In this document: positions 34,747 through 43,806 of the stretch, one piece after another
Position numbering within the stretch: the first letter of the stretch is position 1
Layout: each line of letters begins with the position of its first letter
Notes under the pieces: generated by a model
What the model saw: only the letters and a program-made list of their open reading frames with translations
Databases searched by the model: none
Told to the model about the DNA's origin: nothing
Source of the DNA: Planctomycetota bacterium
Lineage (GTDB): Bacteria; Planctomycetota; UBA1135; GCA-002686595
Direction: 5' to 3'
Assembly: GCA_020638835.1 (NCBI GenBank)
Contig: JACKHV010000001.1
Coordinates: forward strand, 186,001-250,000
DNA length: 64,000 nucleotides
Translations under genes and position numbers: made by a program

Positions 34747-35124
34747 ATGAGCAAGATCGACCACTACAAGAAGGGGCTCGCCCTCTTCGGTCAGAACAAG
34801 CACCTCGAAGCGCTCGAGGAGTACAAGCTGTGCCTCGCCGAGGATCCCGACTGGACAGACGCCTTGCACGCCGTCGCGATGGCGCAGATGCAGGCGAACC
34901 TGCTCGACGAAGCGATCGCCACCGGCCTGCGCATCGTCGAACTCGACCCCGAGGACGCCTTCGCGCACACCTCGCTCTCGATGTTCTACCAGCGCAAGAA
35001 CATGATCGACGAGGCCGAGAAAGAAGCGGCCAAGGCGCGCATGCTCTCGTGGAAGCAGGAGCTCAAGAAGAACCCGAACGCCCCGCCGCCCGGCCCTGCG
35101 GGCAGCATGGATGTGATCCAGTAG
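34747..35124 (+). CDS. Small TPR protein
   Basis: A 125-residue protein made of about three tetratricopeptide repeats: YKKGLALFGQNKHLEALEEY, ALHAVAMAQMQANLLDEAIA and AFAHTSLSMFYQRKNMIDEA, with a short proline-rich tail. It is likely a protein-protein adaptor. It starts 22 bp after pckA, so the two may be co-transcribed. Confidence 0.9.
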   Translation: MSKIDHYKKGLALFGQNKHLEALEEYKLCLAEDPDWTDALHAVAMAQMQANLLDEAIATGLRIVELDPEDAFAHTSLSMFYQRKNMIDEAEKEAAKARMLSWKQELKKNPNAPPPGPAGSMDVIQ

Positions 35125-35170
35125 GCGATCCATCGCCGCACGTCTCGCTGACCTGAGACACAAGAGCGGA

Positions 35171-35210
35171 CCGCACGACCTTCGGGTGGTGCGGCCCCGC
35201 ACAGCGGGGC
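35171..35210 (+). terminator. Two adjacent hairpins after the TPR gene
   Basis: CCGCACGACC pairs with GGTGGTGCGG (one G-G mismatch) across TTCG, and immediately after it GCCCCGC pairs with GCGGGGC across ACA. No T tract follows. The next 280 bp to 35491 hold no recognisable gene; a CAGGAG ribosome site lies just before 35492. Confidence 0.4.
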
Positions 35211-35491
35211 TCTGCGCTGTGCGGCACTCGCTTGCGCGTCGGCCGCAACAAGTCGTGCGGCACGGTACGGATCGCTGCGCGGGAGCGATCGATTCGCCCG
35301 AGCGAAGACGCTCGAAATGCGCCGCAAACGCCCGGATCCGTCGTTCGGACGCCCCGGGCACGGGATGTGCGGGGCGGGCCCGCTGGAAAACGGCTTCCGA
35401 TTCCGGCGCTCGCGCCGTCTACTGGAAGTCGAGGCAGGGCCGCTCCGGCGGCGCGTCGATCCCCTCCCTGACAACCGACAGGAGCAAGTGC

Positions 35492-36511
35492 ATGCTTTCC
35501 AAGAAGCTGTGGGCCGCAGGCCTGAGCGCCGCGATGATCGCGATGATGGGTGCCCCCTCCGGCGCCGTCCCGGGCTGATGAACGGGTGGATCCGGTGGAG
35601 CCAGTTCGGCTCCCGCTCCTAGTGGTGGTGGAGATTCAGGCGGCGGTGCCGGCGGCGGCGGTTCGACGCCCGCTCCCGGTGGCGGCGGCGGTGCCGGTCC
35701 GGCGACCGGTCCGACGGCCGAGGGCGCCATGGACATCAAGGCCCCCGAGCTGCTGCGCGGTCCTTCCGCGCGCGAGTACCTGAAGATCACGTGGGACTAC
35801 CCGGTGTACGTCCCGCCGCAAGAGAAGACGGACGAAGGACGCACGACCGCCAAGGTCGCGCGCCGCGCGCTCAGCCGCGAAGAGGCCATCAAGGTCATCG
35901 CCGGCAACGATCCGCGTCCGCTGCTCGTGTTGCGCGAGTGCAAGGTCTGCAACGGAACCGACGAGGCTCTGCTGAAGGGCGGCGTCGACAACGAGAAGAC
36001 CTTCCTCATGGCCGGCTGGTTCCACTGCGTCAAGCTGCCCGTCGACGTGCTCGAGAAGGATCACCCCTTCCACGCGTTGTTCGTGCAGGGCGAGTCGCCG
36101 GAACACCTCTTCGTGTGCTCGATCGACGGGACGAACCACGACCCGCTCGAGTCGCAGACCTCGCGTACCGAGCTGTGGAAGTCGATGCGCGACCTCCTGG
36201 CGAAGGAGTACAAGAAGAACCCGGACACCGCGCTGAAGACGATCGCCAGGTTGATGGACAAGCTGGACGTCGCGGACGAACGCTACGTCGAGCTGGTCGA
36301 TCGCCAGAACGAGATCCTCGAAGAGGAGGGTCCGACGTCGCGCAAGCTCCCCAAGGTGGCGAAGAAGCTCGCCAAGGCGGAGAAGGAACGCGATGACATC
36401 AAGGCCGAGATCAAGAAGGCCTACGAGATCGAGCTGAAGCGCCAGCCGCAGGACGATCCGTCCGCGACGGCGGAGACCGCGCCGGCCGAGGCCGGTGCCA
36501 CGAGTGGCTGA
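35492..36511 (+). CDS. Candidate double-selenocysteine secreted redoxin (two consecutive in-frame UGA)
   Basis: The frame from ATG 35492 (ribosome site CAGGAG) to 36511 encodes 339 residues if two adjacent TGA codons at 35576-35581 are read. Residues 1-25 are a signal peptide (SKKLWAAGLSAAMIAMMGAP). The UGA pair is codons 29-30, directly after the likely cleavage site. Residues 31-79 are a Gly/Ser/Ala/Pro linker. Residues 80-339 contain a thioredoxin-like domain with RPLLVLRECKVCNGTDEALL (CxxC) and FHCVKLPVDVLEKDHPFHAL, then a Lys/Glu-rich helical tail. A SECIS-like hairpin follows at the right distance. The alternative is a separate short ORF plus a gene starting at ATG 35729, which would have no signal peptide, or a frameshift. 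A database check of homologues would decide. Confidence 0.6.
35597..35613 (+). promoter_or_regulatory. Candidate bacterial SECIS hairpin (double-UGA gene)
   Basis: GGAGCC pairs perfectly with GGCTCC around the loop AGTTC, with G as second loop base. The loop starts 21 nt after the second UGA and 24 nt after the first, within the SelB-type range. Confidence 0.55.
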
Positions 36512-36544
36512 GCGCTGGACCTGCCACTAACGTCTCGAGAATCG

Positions 36545-36578
36545 AAGGGCGGCGAATCCTCTGGTGTTCGTCGCCCTT
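36545..36578 (+). terminator. Probable intrinsic terminator
   Basis: AAGGGCGGCGAA pairs with TTCGTCGCCCTT (one G-T pair), followed by TTCGCG, 33 bp after the preceding stop. The T tract is short. Confidence 0.6.
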
Positions 36579-36609
36579 TCGCGTCCCCCGACCACCCCTC
36601 CGCTCCGCC

Positions 36610-37851
36610 ATGTCGTTCCGCGTTCCGTCGCTCCAATCGCTCCTCGTCTTCGCCGTCCTCGGGCTCTGGATGCCGCTCGGCACCGCCTACGCCCTCCAGG
36701 AGAAGGAGATCGACGAGAAGGAAGGCATGGAGGTCTTCGACGAAGTCGACCCCTACACCAAGGGTGACGCCGAGCTGGTGAAGGCGCTCGGCTACGTCCG
36801 CCTCGGACACGGTCCGTGGCACGACCGCGACGACACGAAGGCGCTGCAACAGAACATGGGCGGCATCGAGATGCTGTTCGTGGAGACGGAACACTTCCGC
36901 ATCGCGTCGAGCCTCGGCACCTACGAGATCCCCAACGACCGCGAAGAACGCGCGAAGATCAAGGGCGAGATCAAGCGCCTCAAGGAGAAGCTCGGGCGCA
37001 TCAAAGTCCCGAAGAACGAGCTCGATCCGTGGCTGCGACTGCACCTCTACGCGCTGCGGGCCGAGGACGTCTACGCCGCCTTCTGCGCGGACTTCGGGCT
37101 GACCGCCGACGACTTCGGTCCGCTGGTGCCGCACATGGGCTACCCGCAGAAGATCCGGCTCGTGCTCTGTCAGCGGAAGAGCGAGTTCGGTCGCTACGTG
37201 CGCCAGTACCACGACACCGACGTCGAGTACTCGTACCGCAACATCAGCCCGCGCGACTCGCTCGCCGTCGCCGCGAACCTCGAGTCGCTCACCGAGGGTT
37301 GGGAGCAAGAGGACGACGTCCCCTTCGACTCGCTGCTGCACAACATCGTCGCGTCCTGCCTGACGACCACCTTCATGGACAGCCACAACGGCTCGGCCTA
37401 CACCTCGCCGCGCTGGTTCGTGTACGGCATGAGCCACCTGCAGCTGCGCCGCATCGATCCCGAGTGGACCTACGCCGACGGCCGCCAGCCCGGCCAGGGT
37501 CAGGACAAGGACCAGTGGGACTGGGAACCGCGCGTCTACAAGCTCGTGAAGAACGAGTTCTTCGCCTCCGCGCGCGACATGTTCGCGTGGCAGGACTACC
37601 CGGATCTGCACCAGCGCGACCACATGATCTCGTGGTCGAAGTCGGAGTTCCTCGTCAGCGTGCTCGAGGGCGACCGCAAGGCGTTCTTGAACGCCGTCTG
37701 CCGCCAGCCCTCGAAGTACGGCTCGGACATCGGCGACCAGGACCTGGTCCAGCGGCAGGTGGACGCCCTCCAGCAGTGCTTCGGACTGACGCCCGAGGAG
37801 TTCGACGAGGCGTGGTCGAAGTGGGTGCTGAAGAACTACCGCAGGAAGTGA
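36610..37851 (+). CDS. Secreted protein of unknown function
   Basis: A 413-residue protein with a signal peptide (SLLVFAVLGLWMPLGTAYA). The mature part is soluble and Glu/Lys/Trp-rich, with segments such as EMLFVETEHFRIASSLGTYE, WLRLHLYALRAEDVYAAFCA and SPRWFVYGMSHLQLRRIDPE. FRIASSL and the final WSKWVLKNY recall planctomycete proteins related to the gluzincin-like DUF1570 families, but no HExxH motif is present, so an active peptidase is unlikely. It stands alone behind a terminator. Confidence 0.82.
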   Translation: MSFRVPSLQSLLVFAVLGLWMPLGTAYALQEKEIDEKEGMEVFDEVDPYTKGDAELVKALGYVRLGHGPWHDRDDTKALQQNMGGIEMLFVETEHFRIASSLGTYEIPNDREERAKIKGEIKRLKEKLGRIKVPKNELDPWLRLHLYALRAEDVYAAFCADFGLTADDFGPLVPHMGYPQKIRLVLCQRKSEFGRYVRQYHDTDVEYSYRNISPRDSLAVAANLESLTEGWEQEDDVPFDSLLHNIVASCLTTTFMDSHNGSAYTSPRWFVYGMSHLQLRRIDPEWTYADGRQPGQGQDKDQWDWEPRVYKLVKNEFFASARDMFAWQDYPDLHQRDHMISWSKSEFLVSVLEGDRKAFLNAVCRQPSKYGSDIGDQDLVQRQVDALQQCFGLTPEEFDEAWSKWVLKNYRRK

Positions 37852-37878
37852 GTCGCCGCGCGGTCGCCGCGACGCGGC

Positions 37879-38502
37879 TCAGTCCTTCGGGTGCTCGACG
37901 CCGACCGACCCGTCGGCGCGAATCGTCACCAGCGCGTCGCCGCCCAGCAGGTTGGTGACGTAGCCTTCGACGACGACGGACTCCTCACGTGCTGCGCTCC
38001 GCAGCTCGAGCTCCAGCGCGCCGTCCTGCTTCGGCCAGACTTCGAAGCGGTTCGTGCCGCCCGGAAGCAGCGTGAGCTGCGCGCTGTGGATGCCGCCGCC
38101 GACGACCTGCACTTCGTCGAAGGTCTGCTGCGACTGGTTCCGCACGACGACCGTGTAGCGCGTCTCCGTGTGGATCACGAAGGCGGCCATCGCCAGCGCG
38201 ATCGGGAAGTTCGAGATCAGCAGGCCGGCGCAGATCAGCGCCAGCGGGCGGACGCGCCGCGACGGTGCGCCTCCGCGCAGGCGGTCCCTGCGAATCGAGA
38301 TGAGCAGGAACACGAAGCCCAGGACGAAGAGTGCGAGGCCGACTGCGATCGCGATCATGCCGAGGTCCGACCAGCGCTCTAGCCCGAACGCCAGCCAGCC
38401 GCCGAAGGCGGCGAGTCCGACGACCAGCGGGATCACCCAGCAAGCGAACGCGACGCGAAGCTCGCGATTCGTCGCCGTACGGTGCGCCTGATCCGTCGCC
38501 AT
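37879..38502 (-). CDS. Membrane protein with a C-terminal extracytoplasmic domain
   Basis: About 207 residues with three or four membrane helices (VAFACWVIPLVVGLAAFGGW, GMIAIAVGLALFVLGFVFLL, LALICAGLLISNFPIALAMA). A beta-rich domain follows (TRYTVVVRNQSQQTFDEVQV, LLPGGTNRFEVWPKQDG). The start at 38502 follows GAGGGGAAC, a good ribosome site; the upstream ATG at 38535 is less likely. No family is recognised. A long hairpin element lies 61 bp upstream. Confidence 0.8.
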   Translation of the reverse strand: MATDQAHRTATNRELRVAFACWVIPLVVGLAAFGGWLAFGLERWSDLGMIAIAVGLALFVLGFVFLLISIRRDRLRGGAPSRRVRPLALICAGLLISNFPIALAMAAFVIHTETRYTVVVRNQSQQTFDEVQVVGGGIHSAQLTLLPGGTNRFEVWPKQDGALELELRSAAREESVVVEGYVTNLLGGDALVTIRADGSVGVEHPKD

Positions 38503-38562
38503 CTCGTTCCCCTCGCCCTGCACGACGCCGATCATAACGGGCCGTTCGAGCCGCGCCTCCGA

Positions 38563-38668
38563 TAGTACGGAACCAGGTTTGTTTCCTCACACCTGCGGCG
38601 AGCTGAGCGACCTGAAGTGGTCGCACAGCTCGCCGCAGGTGTGAGGAAACAAACCTGGTTCCGTACTA
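38563..38668. repeat. Long hairpin element, copy 4
   Basis: A 106-bp inverted repeat whose last three bases are the complement of the TAG stop of the MIP18-type gene. The base is TAGTACGGAACCAGG; the arms carry TTTGTTTCCTCACACCTGCG and CGAGCTG, fully matched by the other arm. Here it lies between two genes on the same strand. Confidence 0.95.
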
Positions 38669-38971
38669 CTCCTCGTCGATCTGCAGGATCTTGCGGCCCT
38701 CGGCCGAGATCAGCTGCGGCGTCCACTGCGGTTCCCAGACGATCTCGATCTCGCAGTTCTCGATGCCGTCCATCGCCTGCACGCGGCGCTTCATCACGTC
38801 GGGGATCGTCTTCGCCTCGGGGCACGACTGCGAGGTGAGCGTCATACGGATGTTGCAGGCGGAGCCGTCGACGACCACGTCGTAGATCAGGCCGAGGTCC
38901 ACGATGTTGACCGGGATCTCGGGGTCGTAAACCTGCTTCAGTTCGGTGTAGACGTCGTCGGAGGTCGGCAT
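38666..38971 (-). CDS. MIP18/DUF59-type iron-sulfur cluster assembly protein
   Basis: A 101-residue protein matching the MIP18/SufT-like fold: VYTELKQVYDPEIPVNIVDL, GLIYDVVVDGSACNIRMTLT, then SQSCPEAKTIPDVMKRRVQA with the conserved Cys in TSQSCPEA. Family members help deliver Fe-S clusters to proteins. The final residues (WTPQLISAEGRKIL) are also typical. The stop overlaps the base of a long hairpin. It is divergent from the radical SAM gene, which may need Fe-S maturation. Confidence 0.93.
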   Translation of the reverse strand: MPTSDDVYTELKQVYDPEIPVNIVDLGLIYDVVVDGSACNIRMTLTSQSCPEAKTIPDVMKRRVQAMDGIENCEIEIVWEPQWTPQLISAEGRKILQIDEE

Positions 38972-39217
38972 GGCTGCTTTCTGGCGCGTGGGGGTCCGCG
39001 GGGAGTCCGGCGCACGTCGGCCGGCGAATCGGGGCAAAATCCTACCAGCAGAGGCTCCTCGGATGGGGGGAATCTCTCCCGAACGGTAGATTGGTGCCTG
39101 GCTCTGTTGTGCTGGATTCGACCCGAGGGCTCTCAGACCGCCCAGGGGCCGACGAACCCGGCGCAACCGTGCCTGGCACCGTATCCGCGACCATTCCCCC
39201 CGACTCCGAAGGAGCCC

Positions 39218-40117
39218 GTGACGACCCCCGACCTGCTTCCGATCGACTACGAGGGCACGCTCTACCGCCCGCCCTCGGAGGCCGACAGCTTGATCCTCCA
39301 GGCGACGATCGGCTGCAGCTACAACCGCTGCACCTTCTGCGCGATGTATCGGGACAAGCGCTTCCGCGTGCGTCCGATCGAAGAGCTGCGCTCGGAGATC
39401 CGCTGGGCAGCCGCGCACCTCGGGCCGGTGCGCAAGGTGTTCCTCGCCGACGGCGACGCGCTGATGGCGAAGTCGCGGTACCTCGAGCAGGTGCTCGATG
39501 CGTGCCGCGAGGCCTTCGGAGAGCTGCGCAGGGTGTCGTGCTACGCCTCGCCGCAGGCGCTCGCGGTGCGCTCGGTGGACGAGATGCGCGCGCTGAAGGC
39601 GAAGGGGCTCTCGCTCTACTACCTCGGCATCGAGTCGGGGCACGACGAAGTGCTCACGTGGCTCGACAAGGGCGTCGACGCCGCCGAGATGATCCGTGTC
39701 GCGAACAAGGCGCACGAGGCCGGCGTGAAGCTCTCGACGATGATCCTGCTCGGCGCGGGCAACCGCCGTCTGTCGCGCGAGCACGCGCAGGAGTCCGCGC
39801 GCGTCGTCAACGCGATCCAGCCGCGCTTCGTTTCGACGCTCGTCATGACGCCGGTCGAGGGCACGCCACTGAAGGAGTCGGCGCGGCGCGGCGAGGTCGA
39901 CGAGCTGTCGCCGATCGAGCTCGCGGCCGAGCTGCGCGAGTTCCTGGCCGGGCTCGAACTCTCGGGATCGGTCTTCCGCTCGAACCACGCGTCGAACTAC
40001 CTCGCGCTCGCCGGGAACTTGCCGCGCGACCGCGACTCTCTCGTGGCCGCGCTCGACGAAGTGCTGGCCGACCCGCGGCACGCGCCCTTCCGGCCGAAGT
40101 GGATGCGGGGGCTCTGA
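39218..40117 (+). CDS. Radical SAM protein
   Basis: A 299-residue radical SAM enzyme. The cluster motif is GCSYNRCTFCAMYRDKRF, which reads C-x4-C-x2-C rather than the common C-x3-C-x2-C. LYYLGIESGHDEVLTWLDKG is the glycine/glutamate strand for SAM binding, and FVSTLVMTPVEGTPL is another conserved strand. The reaction is unknown. GTG 39218 follows GAAGGAG and is preferred over the upstream ATG 39107. The TGA stop provides the first base of a long hairpin element. Confidence 0.9.
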   Translation: MTTPDLLPIDYEGTLYRPPSEADSLILQATIGCSYNRCTFCAMYRDKRFRVRPIEELRSEIRWAAAHLGPVRKVFLADGDALMAKSRYLEQVLDACREAFGELRRVSCYASPQALAVRSVDEMRALKAKGLSLYYLGIESGHDEVLTWLDKGVDAAEMIRVANKAHEAGVKLSTMILLGAGNRRLSREHAQESARVVNAIQPRFVSTLVMTPVEGTPLKESARRGEVDELSPIELAAELREFLAGLELSGSVFRSNHASNYLALAGNLPRDRDSLVAALDEVLADPRHAPFRPKWMRGL

Positions 40118-40211
40118 GAGAAGTACGGTACCGCGTTCGTTTTTCCAAAATAGCCCCCCCCCCCCCCCCCGCCGTTATTTTTAAAAAACGAACGCGGTAC
40201 CGTACTTCTCT
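40117..40211. repeat. Long hairpin element, copy 5 (second arm type, with poly-C centre)
   Basis: A 95-bp inverted repeat beginning at the last base of the radical SAM stop and ending inside the TAG stop of the opposing ABC-F gene. The base is AGAGAAGTACGGTACCGCG, the same arm type as copy 9 at the window end. The centre is 17 consecutive C residues, and the inner part of the right arm is no longer complementary. Confidence 0.93.
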
Positions 40212-41850
40212 AGTGGTGCACTCCCGGCGCTTCGTGTCCGGTGCGCTCGACCCACGACTGGTAGTCACCGTGGAAGACCAGCGGCTGTTCGGCCGTGGAC
40301 TCGCCGCCGCCGGAGAGGTCGAGCACCTTGTTCGCGAGCCCCTTGAGGAACAGGCGGTCGTGCGAGACGAAGATCAGCGTGCCCTCGAACTTGCAGAGCG
40401 TCTGGATCAGCATCTCCTTCGTGACCAAGTCGAGGTGGTTGGTCGGCTCGTCGAGCACCAGGAAGTTCGGCGGGTCGTAGAGCATCTGCGCGAGCACGAG
40501 GCGCGAGCGCTCGCCGCCGGAGAGCACGCGGATCGGCTTGTCGATCTCGTCGCCCTGGAAGTCGAAGGCGCCGAGCAGGTTGCGCTTCGACGAGACGGTC
40601 GCCGTGGGGAAGGCGTGGTCGATCTGCTCGTAGACGGTCAGGTTCGGGTCGAGGATGTCGAGCGCGGATTGCGCGAAGTAGCCGAGCTTGAGGCTCGCAC
40701 CGAGCTTCACCTGGCCCGCGTCGGGCGTCACGTCGCCGACGATCATCTTGAGCAACGTCGACTTGCCCGCGCCGTTGACTCCCATCACGCACCAGCGCTC
40801 GCCGCGCGTGATCTCGAGGTCTAGCCCCTTGTAGACGGTGTGGTCGCCGTAGGCTTTGTGCACGCCGTTGAGCTTCGCGACGTCGTTGCCCGAGCGCGGC
40901 GGCGTCGGGAACTTGAACGGCACGAGCACGCGCTTCTTCGGCGGCTCGAGCTTCTCGATCTTGTCGAGCTTCTTGACGCGCGACTGCACCTGTGCGGCCT
41001 TCGCGGCGTGCTTCTCGAAGCGCTCGATGAAGCGCTCTTCCTTCTCCAGCATCTTCTGCTGGCGCGCGAAGGCGGCCTCGGCGTCGGCCTCGCGCAGCAC
41101 GCGTTCGCGGTCGTAGAAGTCGTAGTTGCCGCCGTAGACGACGAGCTCGCCGCCGTCGACCGCGACGATCTTCTTCACGACGCGATTCATGAAGTCGCGG
41201 TCGTGGCAGGTCATCAACACCGCGGAGTCGCTGGCGCGCAGGAAGCCCTCGAGCCAGAGGATCGACTCGATGTCGAGGTGGTTGGTCGGTTCGTCGAGCA
41301 GTAGCACGTCCGGCTTGCCGATCAGCACCTTCGCGATCGAGACGCGCATGCGCCAACCGCCGGAGAGCTCGCCGACGTCGCCGTCGACTTGCGCGTCGCG
41401 GAAGCCGAGCCCGGCGAGCACTTCGCGCGCCCGCGCCTCGAGCTCGTAGCCGCCGAGCTGCTGGTACTCGCCCTGCACCTCGCCGAAGCGGGCCAGGATC
41501 TCGTCCATCTCGTCCATGCGCTCGGGGTCGCTCATCGCCGCCTCGAGCTCGACCACCTCGTGGTGCAGGTCGCCGAGCCGGCCGCTGCCGGCGATCGCCT
41601 CGTCGAGCACGGTGCGCCCGCTCATCTCGCCGGCATCCTGCTTGAAGTAGCCGATCGAGAGGTTCTTCGGCACGGACACGTTGCCCGAGTCCGGCGCCTC
41701 CTCGCCGACGATCATCTTGAACAGCGTCGACTTGCCGGAGCCGTTGGGACCGACCAGGCCGACCTTGTCGCCGGGGTTGAGCTGGAAGGACGCGTCGAGC
41801 AGCAGGGCCTGCCGTCCGAAGTGCTTCGAGAGAGAATTGAGCGCGATCAT
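40210..41850 (-). CDS. ABC-F family ATPase (Uup/EttA-like)
   Basis: A 546-residue cytoplasmic protein with two ABC domains and no membrane part. Domain 1 has Walker A GLVGPNGSGKSTLFKMIVGE, signature ELSGGWRMRVSIAK and LLLDEPTNHLDIESILWLEG. A charged linker (KMLEKEERFIERFEKHAAKA) follows. Domain 2 has GVNGAGKSTLLKMIVGD, LSGGERSRLVLAQML and LVLDEPTNHLDLVTKEML. ABC-F proteins act on the ribosome (E-site translation factors or antibiotic protection). The linker and lack of a long C-terminal tail suggest the YbiT/EttA-like group. It is convergent with the radical SAM gene. Confidence 0.95.
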   Translation of the reverse strand: MIALNSLSKHFGRQALLLDASFQLNPGDKVGLVGPNGSGKSTLFKMIVGEEAPDSGNVSVPKNLSIGYFKQDAGEMSGRTVLDEAIAGSGRLGDLHHEVVELEAAMSDPERMDEMDEILARFGEVQGEYQQLGGYELEARAREVLAGLGFRDAQVDGDVGELSGGWRMRVSIAKVLIGKPDVLLLDEPTNHLDIESILWLEGFLRASDSAVLMTCHDRDFMNRVVKKIVAVDGGELVVYGGNYDFYDRERVLREADAEAAFARQQKMLEKEERFIERFEKHAAKAAQVQSRVKKLDKIEKLEPPKKRVLVPFKFPTPPRSGNDVAKLNGVHKAYGDHTVYKGLDLEITRGERWCVMGVNGAGKSTLLKMIVGDVTPDAGQVKLGASLKLGYFAQSALDILDPNLTVYEQIDHAFPTATVSSKRNLLGAFDFQGDEIDKPIRVLSGGERSRLVLAQMLYDPPNFLVLDEPTNHLDLVTKEMLIQTLCKFEGTLIFVSHDRLFLKGLANKVLDLSGGGESTAEQPLVFHGDYQSWVERTGHEAPGVHH

Positions 41851-42006
41851 GAGCCGCGCAGAGTAGCCCGAGTTCGCCGGATCGGGAAGGCGTCCCGGCG
41901 CCCGAAGCGGCTCGACGAGCGGAGCGAACGGGTCGCGTGCCCTTCGGCCGGTCAGTGTGCAGAATGAGCGTCCCTCGCTCGCTGCTCTCCAGCCCTCCCG
42001 CCTTCG

Positions 42007-43806
42007 ATGATCCGTCGACTCCTGATCCCGGTCCTGCTCGCCGCGACCGCGCTGCACGCGCAAGCCGCCCCCCGCCAAGTCGCGCGACCCGCCGGACCCC
42101 TGCTGATCTCCGACGTGCGGCTCGAGCAGGACGCGGAAGCCGCGCGCGTCTCGATCGTCGTGCGCGACGGGCGCATCGCGCAGATCCTGCCGGCCGGCAC
42201 GCCGCCGCCCGCGGGGTTGCGCCGGATCGAGGGCGACGGCGCGCTCTGCCTGCCGGCCTTCGTCGACGCCTTCACGCGCGCGGGTTGCGCGACGCCCGAG
42301 CCGGTCGTCGACCGCGACCTGGCGCCGGACACCAAGGCGGACGTCGCGCTCGGCATGCGCGAGGCGAATCGCAAGGGGTTGCAGCCGGCCTTCCGTGCCG
42401 TCGACATTCTGAAGTTCGAGGACGAGGTGCTCGAGGGCTTTCGCGCGCAGGGCTTCGGCGTGCTGCACAGCTCACCGGACGAGGAACTGCTCGCCGGCCA
42501 GTCGACGCTCGTGACCAGCGGTCCCGCGGCGCTGCGCGATCGCGTGCTGCAAGCGGTCGTGGGGCAGAGCGCGGGCCTGCGCTCGCGCGGACGCGGTTAT
42601 CCTTCGACGCTGATGGGTTCGATGGCGCAGTTGCGCCAGTTCTTCCTCGACGCCGGTCTCCACGAGCGACGCATGGCCGCGCCCGCGCTCGGTCGCCGGG
42701 AACCGTACGACGCGGACCTGGACGTCGGCGCGCGGCTGCTGGCCGGTGCACAACGCGTCTGGGCGCGCGCAGACTCGCGCGACGACATCGAGCGCTGGCT
42801 CGGCCTCGCGCAGGAATTCGGCCTGCGGCTCGTGATCGTCGGCGGCCGCGATGCGTGGATGCTGGCGGACCGCCTGAAGGCCGCGGAGATCCCCGTGGTG
42901 CTGACGCTCGACTGGGGCAAGGAACCGAAAGACCCGGCGAAGGACGCGAAGCCGAAGGAGCCGGAGCCCGAGAGCGACGCGGCCGAAGGCGAAGTCGACG
43001 AGGGTGCCGAGGCCGCGGACGAGAGCGCCGAGGCGACGGAAGCGCCCGCAGCCGCAGAGAAGTCGGCCGACGGCTGGATCTACGAGGAACCGTTCGCGCT
43101 GCGCGTCGAGCACCGTCGCGAGTGGGAACGGCATCGCGACGGGGTGCTGCGGCTGGCCGAGGCGGGCGTCGCCTTCGCCTTCGGATCCGCGGGCGACTCG
43201 CCGAAGGAACTGCGCGAGCGCATCGCGACCGTCGTCGAAGCCGGACTCGACCCCGCCGTCGCGACGCGTGCGCTGACCGTCGGCGCGGCGGAGTTGTTCG
43301 GAGAGTCCGAGCGCATCGGCGCCGTCCAGCCCGGCTTCGAGGCGCACCTCGCGCTGTGGACCGACGCGCCGTGGGCCGAGGGTGCCAAGCTCTCGTGGTT
43401 GATCGTCGACGGCGAGAGCTTCGAGCTCGCGGCGGGTGACGACGAGGCGAGCAACGAAGCAGCGGACGTCGAAGCGACCGGGTCGTGGAGGCTCGACTTC
43501 GCCGGAAACGACCGCGCCGACGCCGAGATGGACCTCACCATGGCCGAGGACGGCTCCGTGACCGGCACCGCGAAGTACAGCGCGCCGAACGGCGACGCCT
43601 TCGAGGTCGAGCTGACCGGGACCGTATCGGGCGACCGCCTGCAGCTCTCCGCGACCACGCAGATCGAGGGCTTCCCGATCGAGATCACAGTAGACGCCCG
43701 GATCGAGGGCGACGCGATGAACGGCAAGACGGTCTGGAAGACGGCCGGAGGCAGCGAGACGAACGAGTTCCGCGGGGAACGCCGGCCGCAGGGAGAGGGA
43801 CAGTGA
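42007..43806 (+). CDS. Amidohydrolase-like exported protein
   Basis: A 599-residue protein with a signal peptide (RLLIPVLLAATALHAQA). The N-terminal part has an amidohydrolase composite domain (LISDVRLEQDAEAARVSIVV, then GALCLPAFVDAFTRAG), but the metal motif HxH that should follow PAFVDA is missing, so catalysis is doubtful. A Lys/Glu-rich linker (KDPAKDAKPKEPEPESDAAE) separates it from ALTVGAAELFGESERIGAVQ, again amidohydrolase-like. The C-terminal 110 residues (SWRLDFAGNDRADAEMDLTM, TGTAKYSAPNGDAFEVELTG) are a separate beta domain. Its TGA overlaps the ATG of the next gene, and the pair may form a heteromer with one active partner. Confidence 0.85.
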   Translation: MIRRLLIPVLLAATALHAQAAPRQVARPAGPLLISDVRLEQDAEAARVSIVVRDGRIAQILPAGTPPPAGLRRIEGDGALCLPAFVDAFTRAGCATPEPVVDRDLAPDTKADVALGMREANRKGLQPAFRAVDILKFEDEVLEGFRAQGFGVLHSSPDEELLAGQSTLVTSGPAALRDRVLQAVVGQSAGLRSRGRGYPSTLMGSMAQLRQFFLDAGLHERRMAAPALGRREPYDADLDVGARLLAGAQRVWARADSRDDIERWLGLAQEFGLRLVIVGGRDAWMLADRLKAAEIPVVLTLDWGKEPKDPAKDAKPKEPEPESDAAEGEVDEGAEAADESAEATEAPAAAEKSADGWIYEEPFALRVEHRREWERHRDGVLRLAEAGVAFAFGSAGDSPKELRERIATVVEAGLDPAVATRALTVGAAELFGESERIGAVQPGFEAHLALWTDAPWAEGAKLSWLIVDGESFELAAGDDEASNEAADVEATGSWRLDFAGNDRADAEMDLTMAEDGSVTGTAKYSAPNGDAFEVELTGTVSGDRLQLSATTQIEGFPIEITVDARIEGDAMNGKTVWKTAGGSETNEFRGERRPQGEGQ

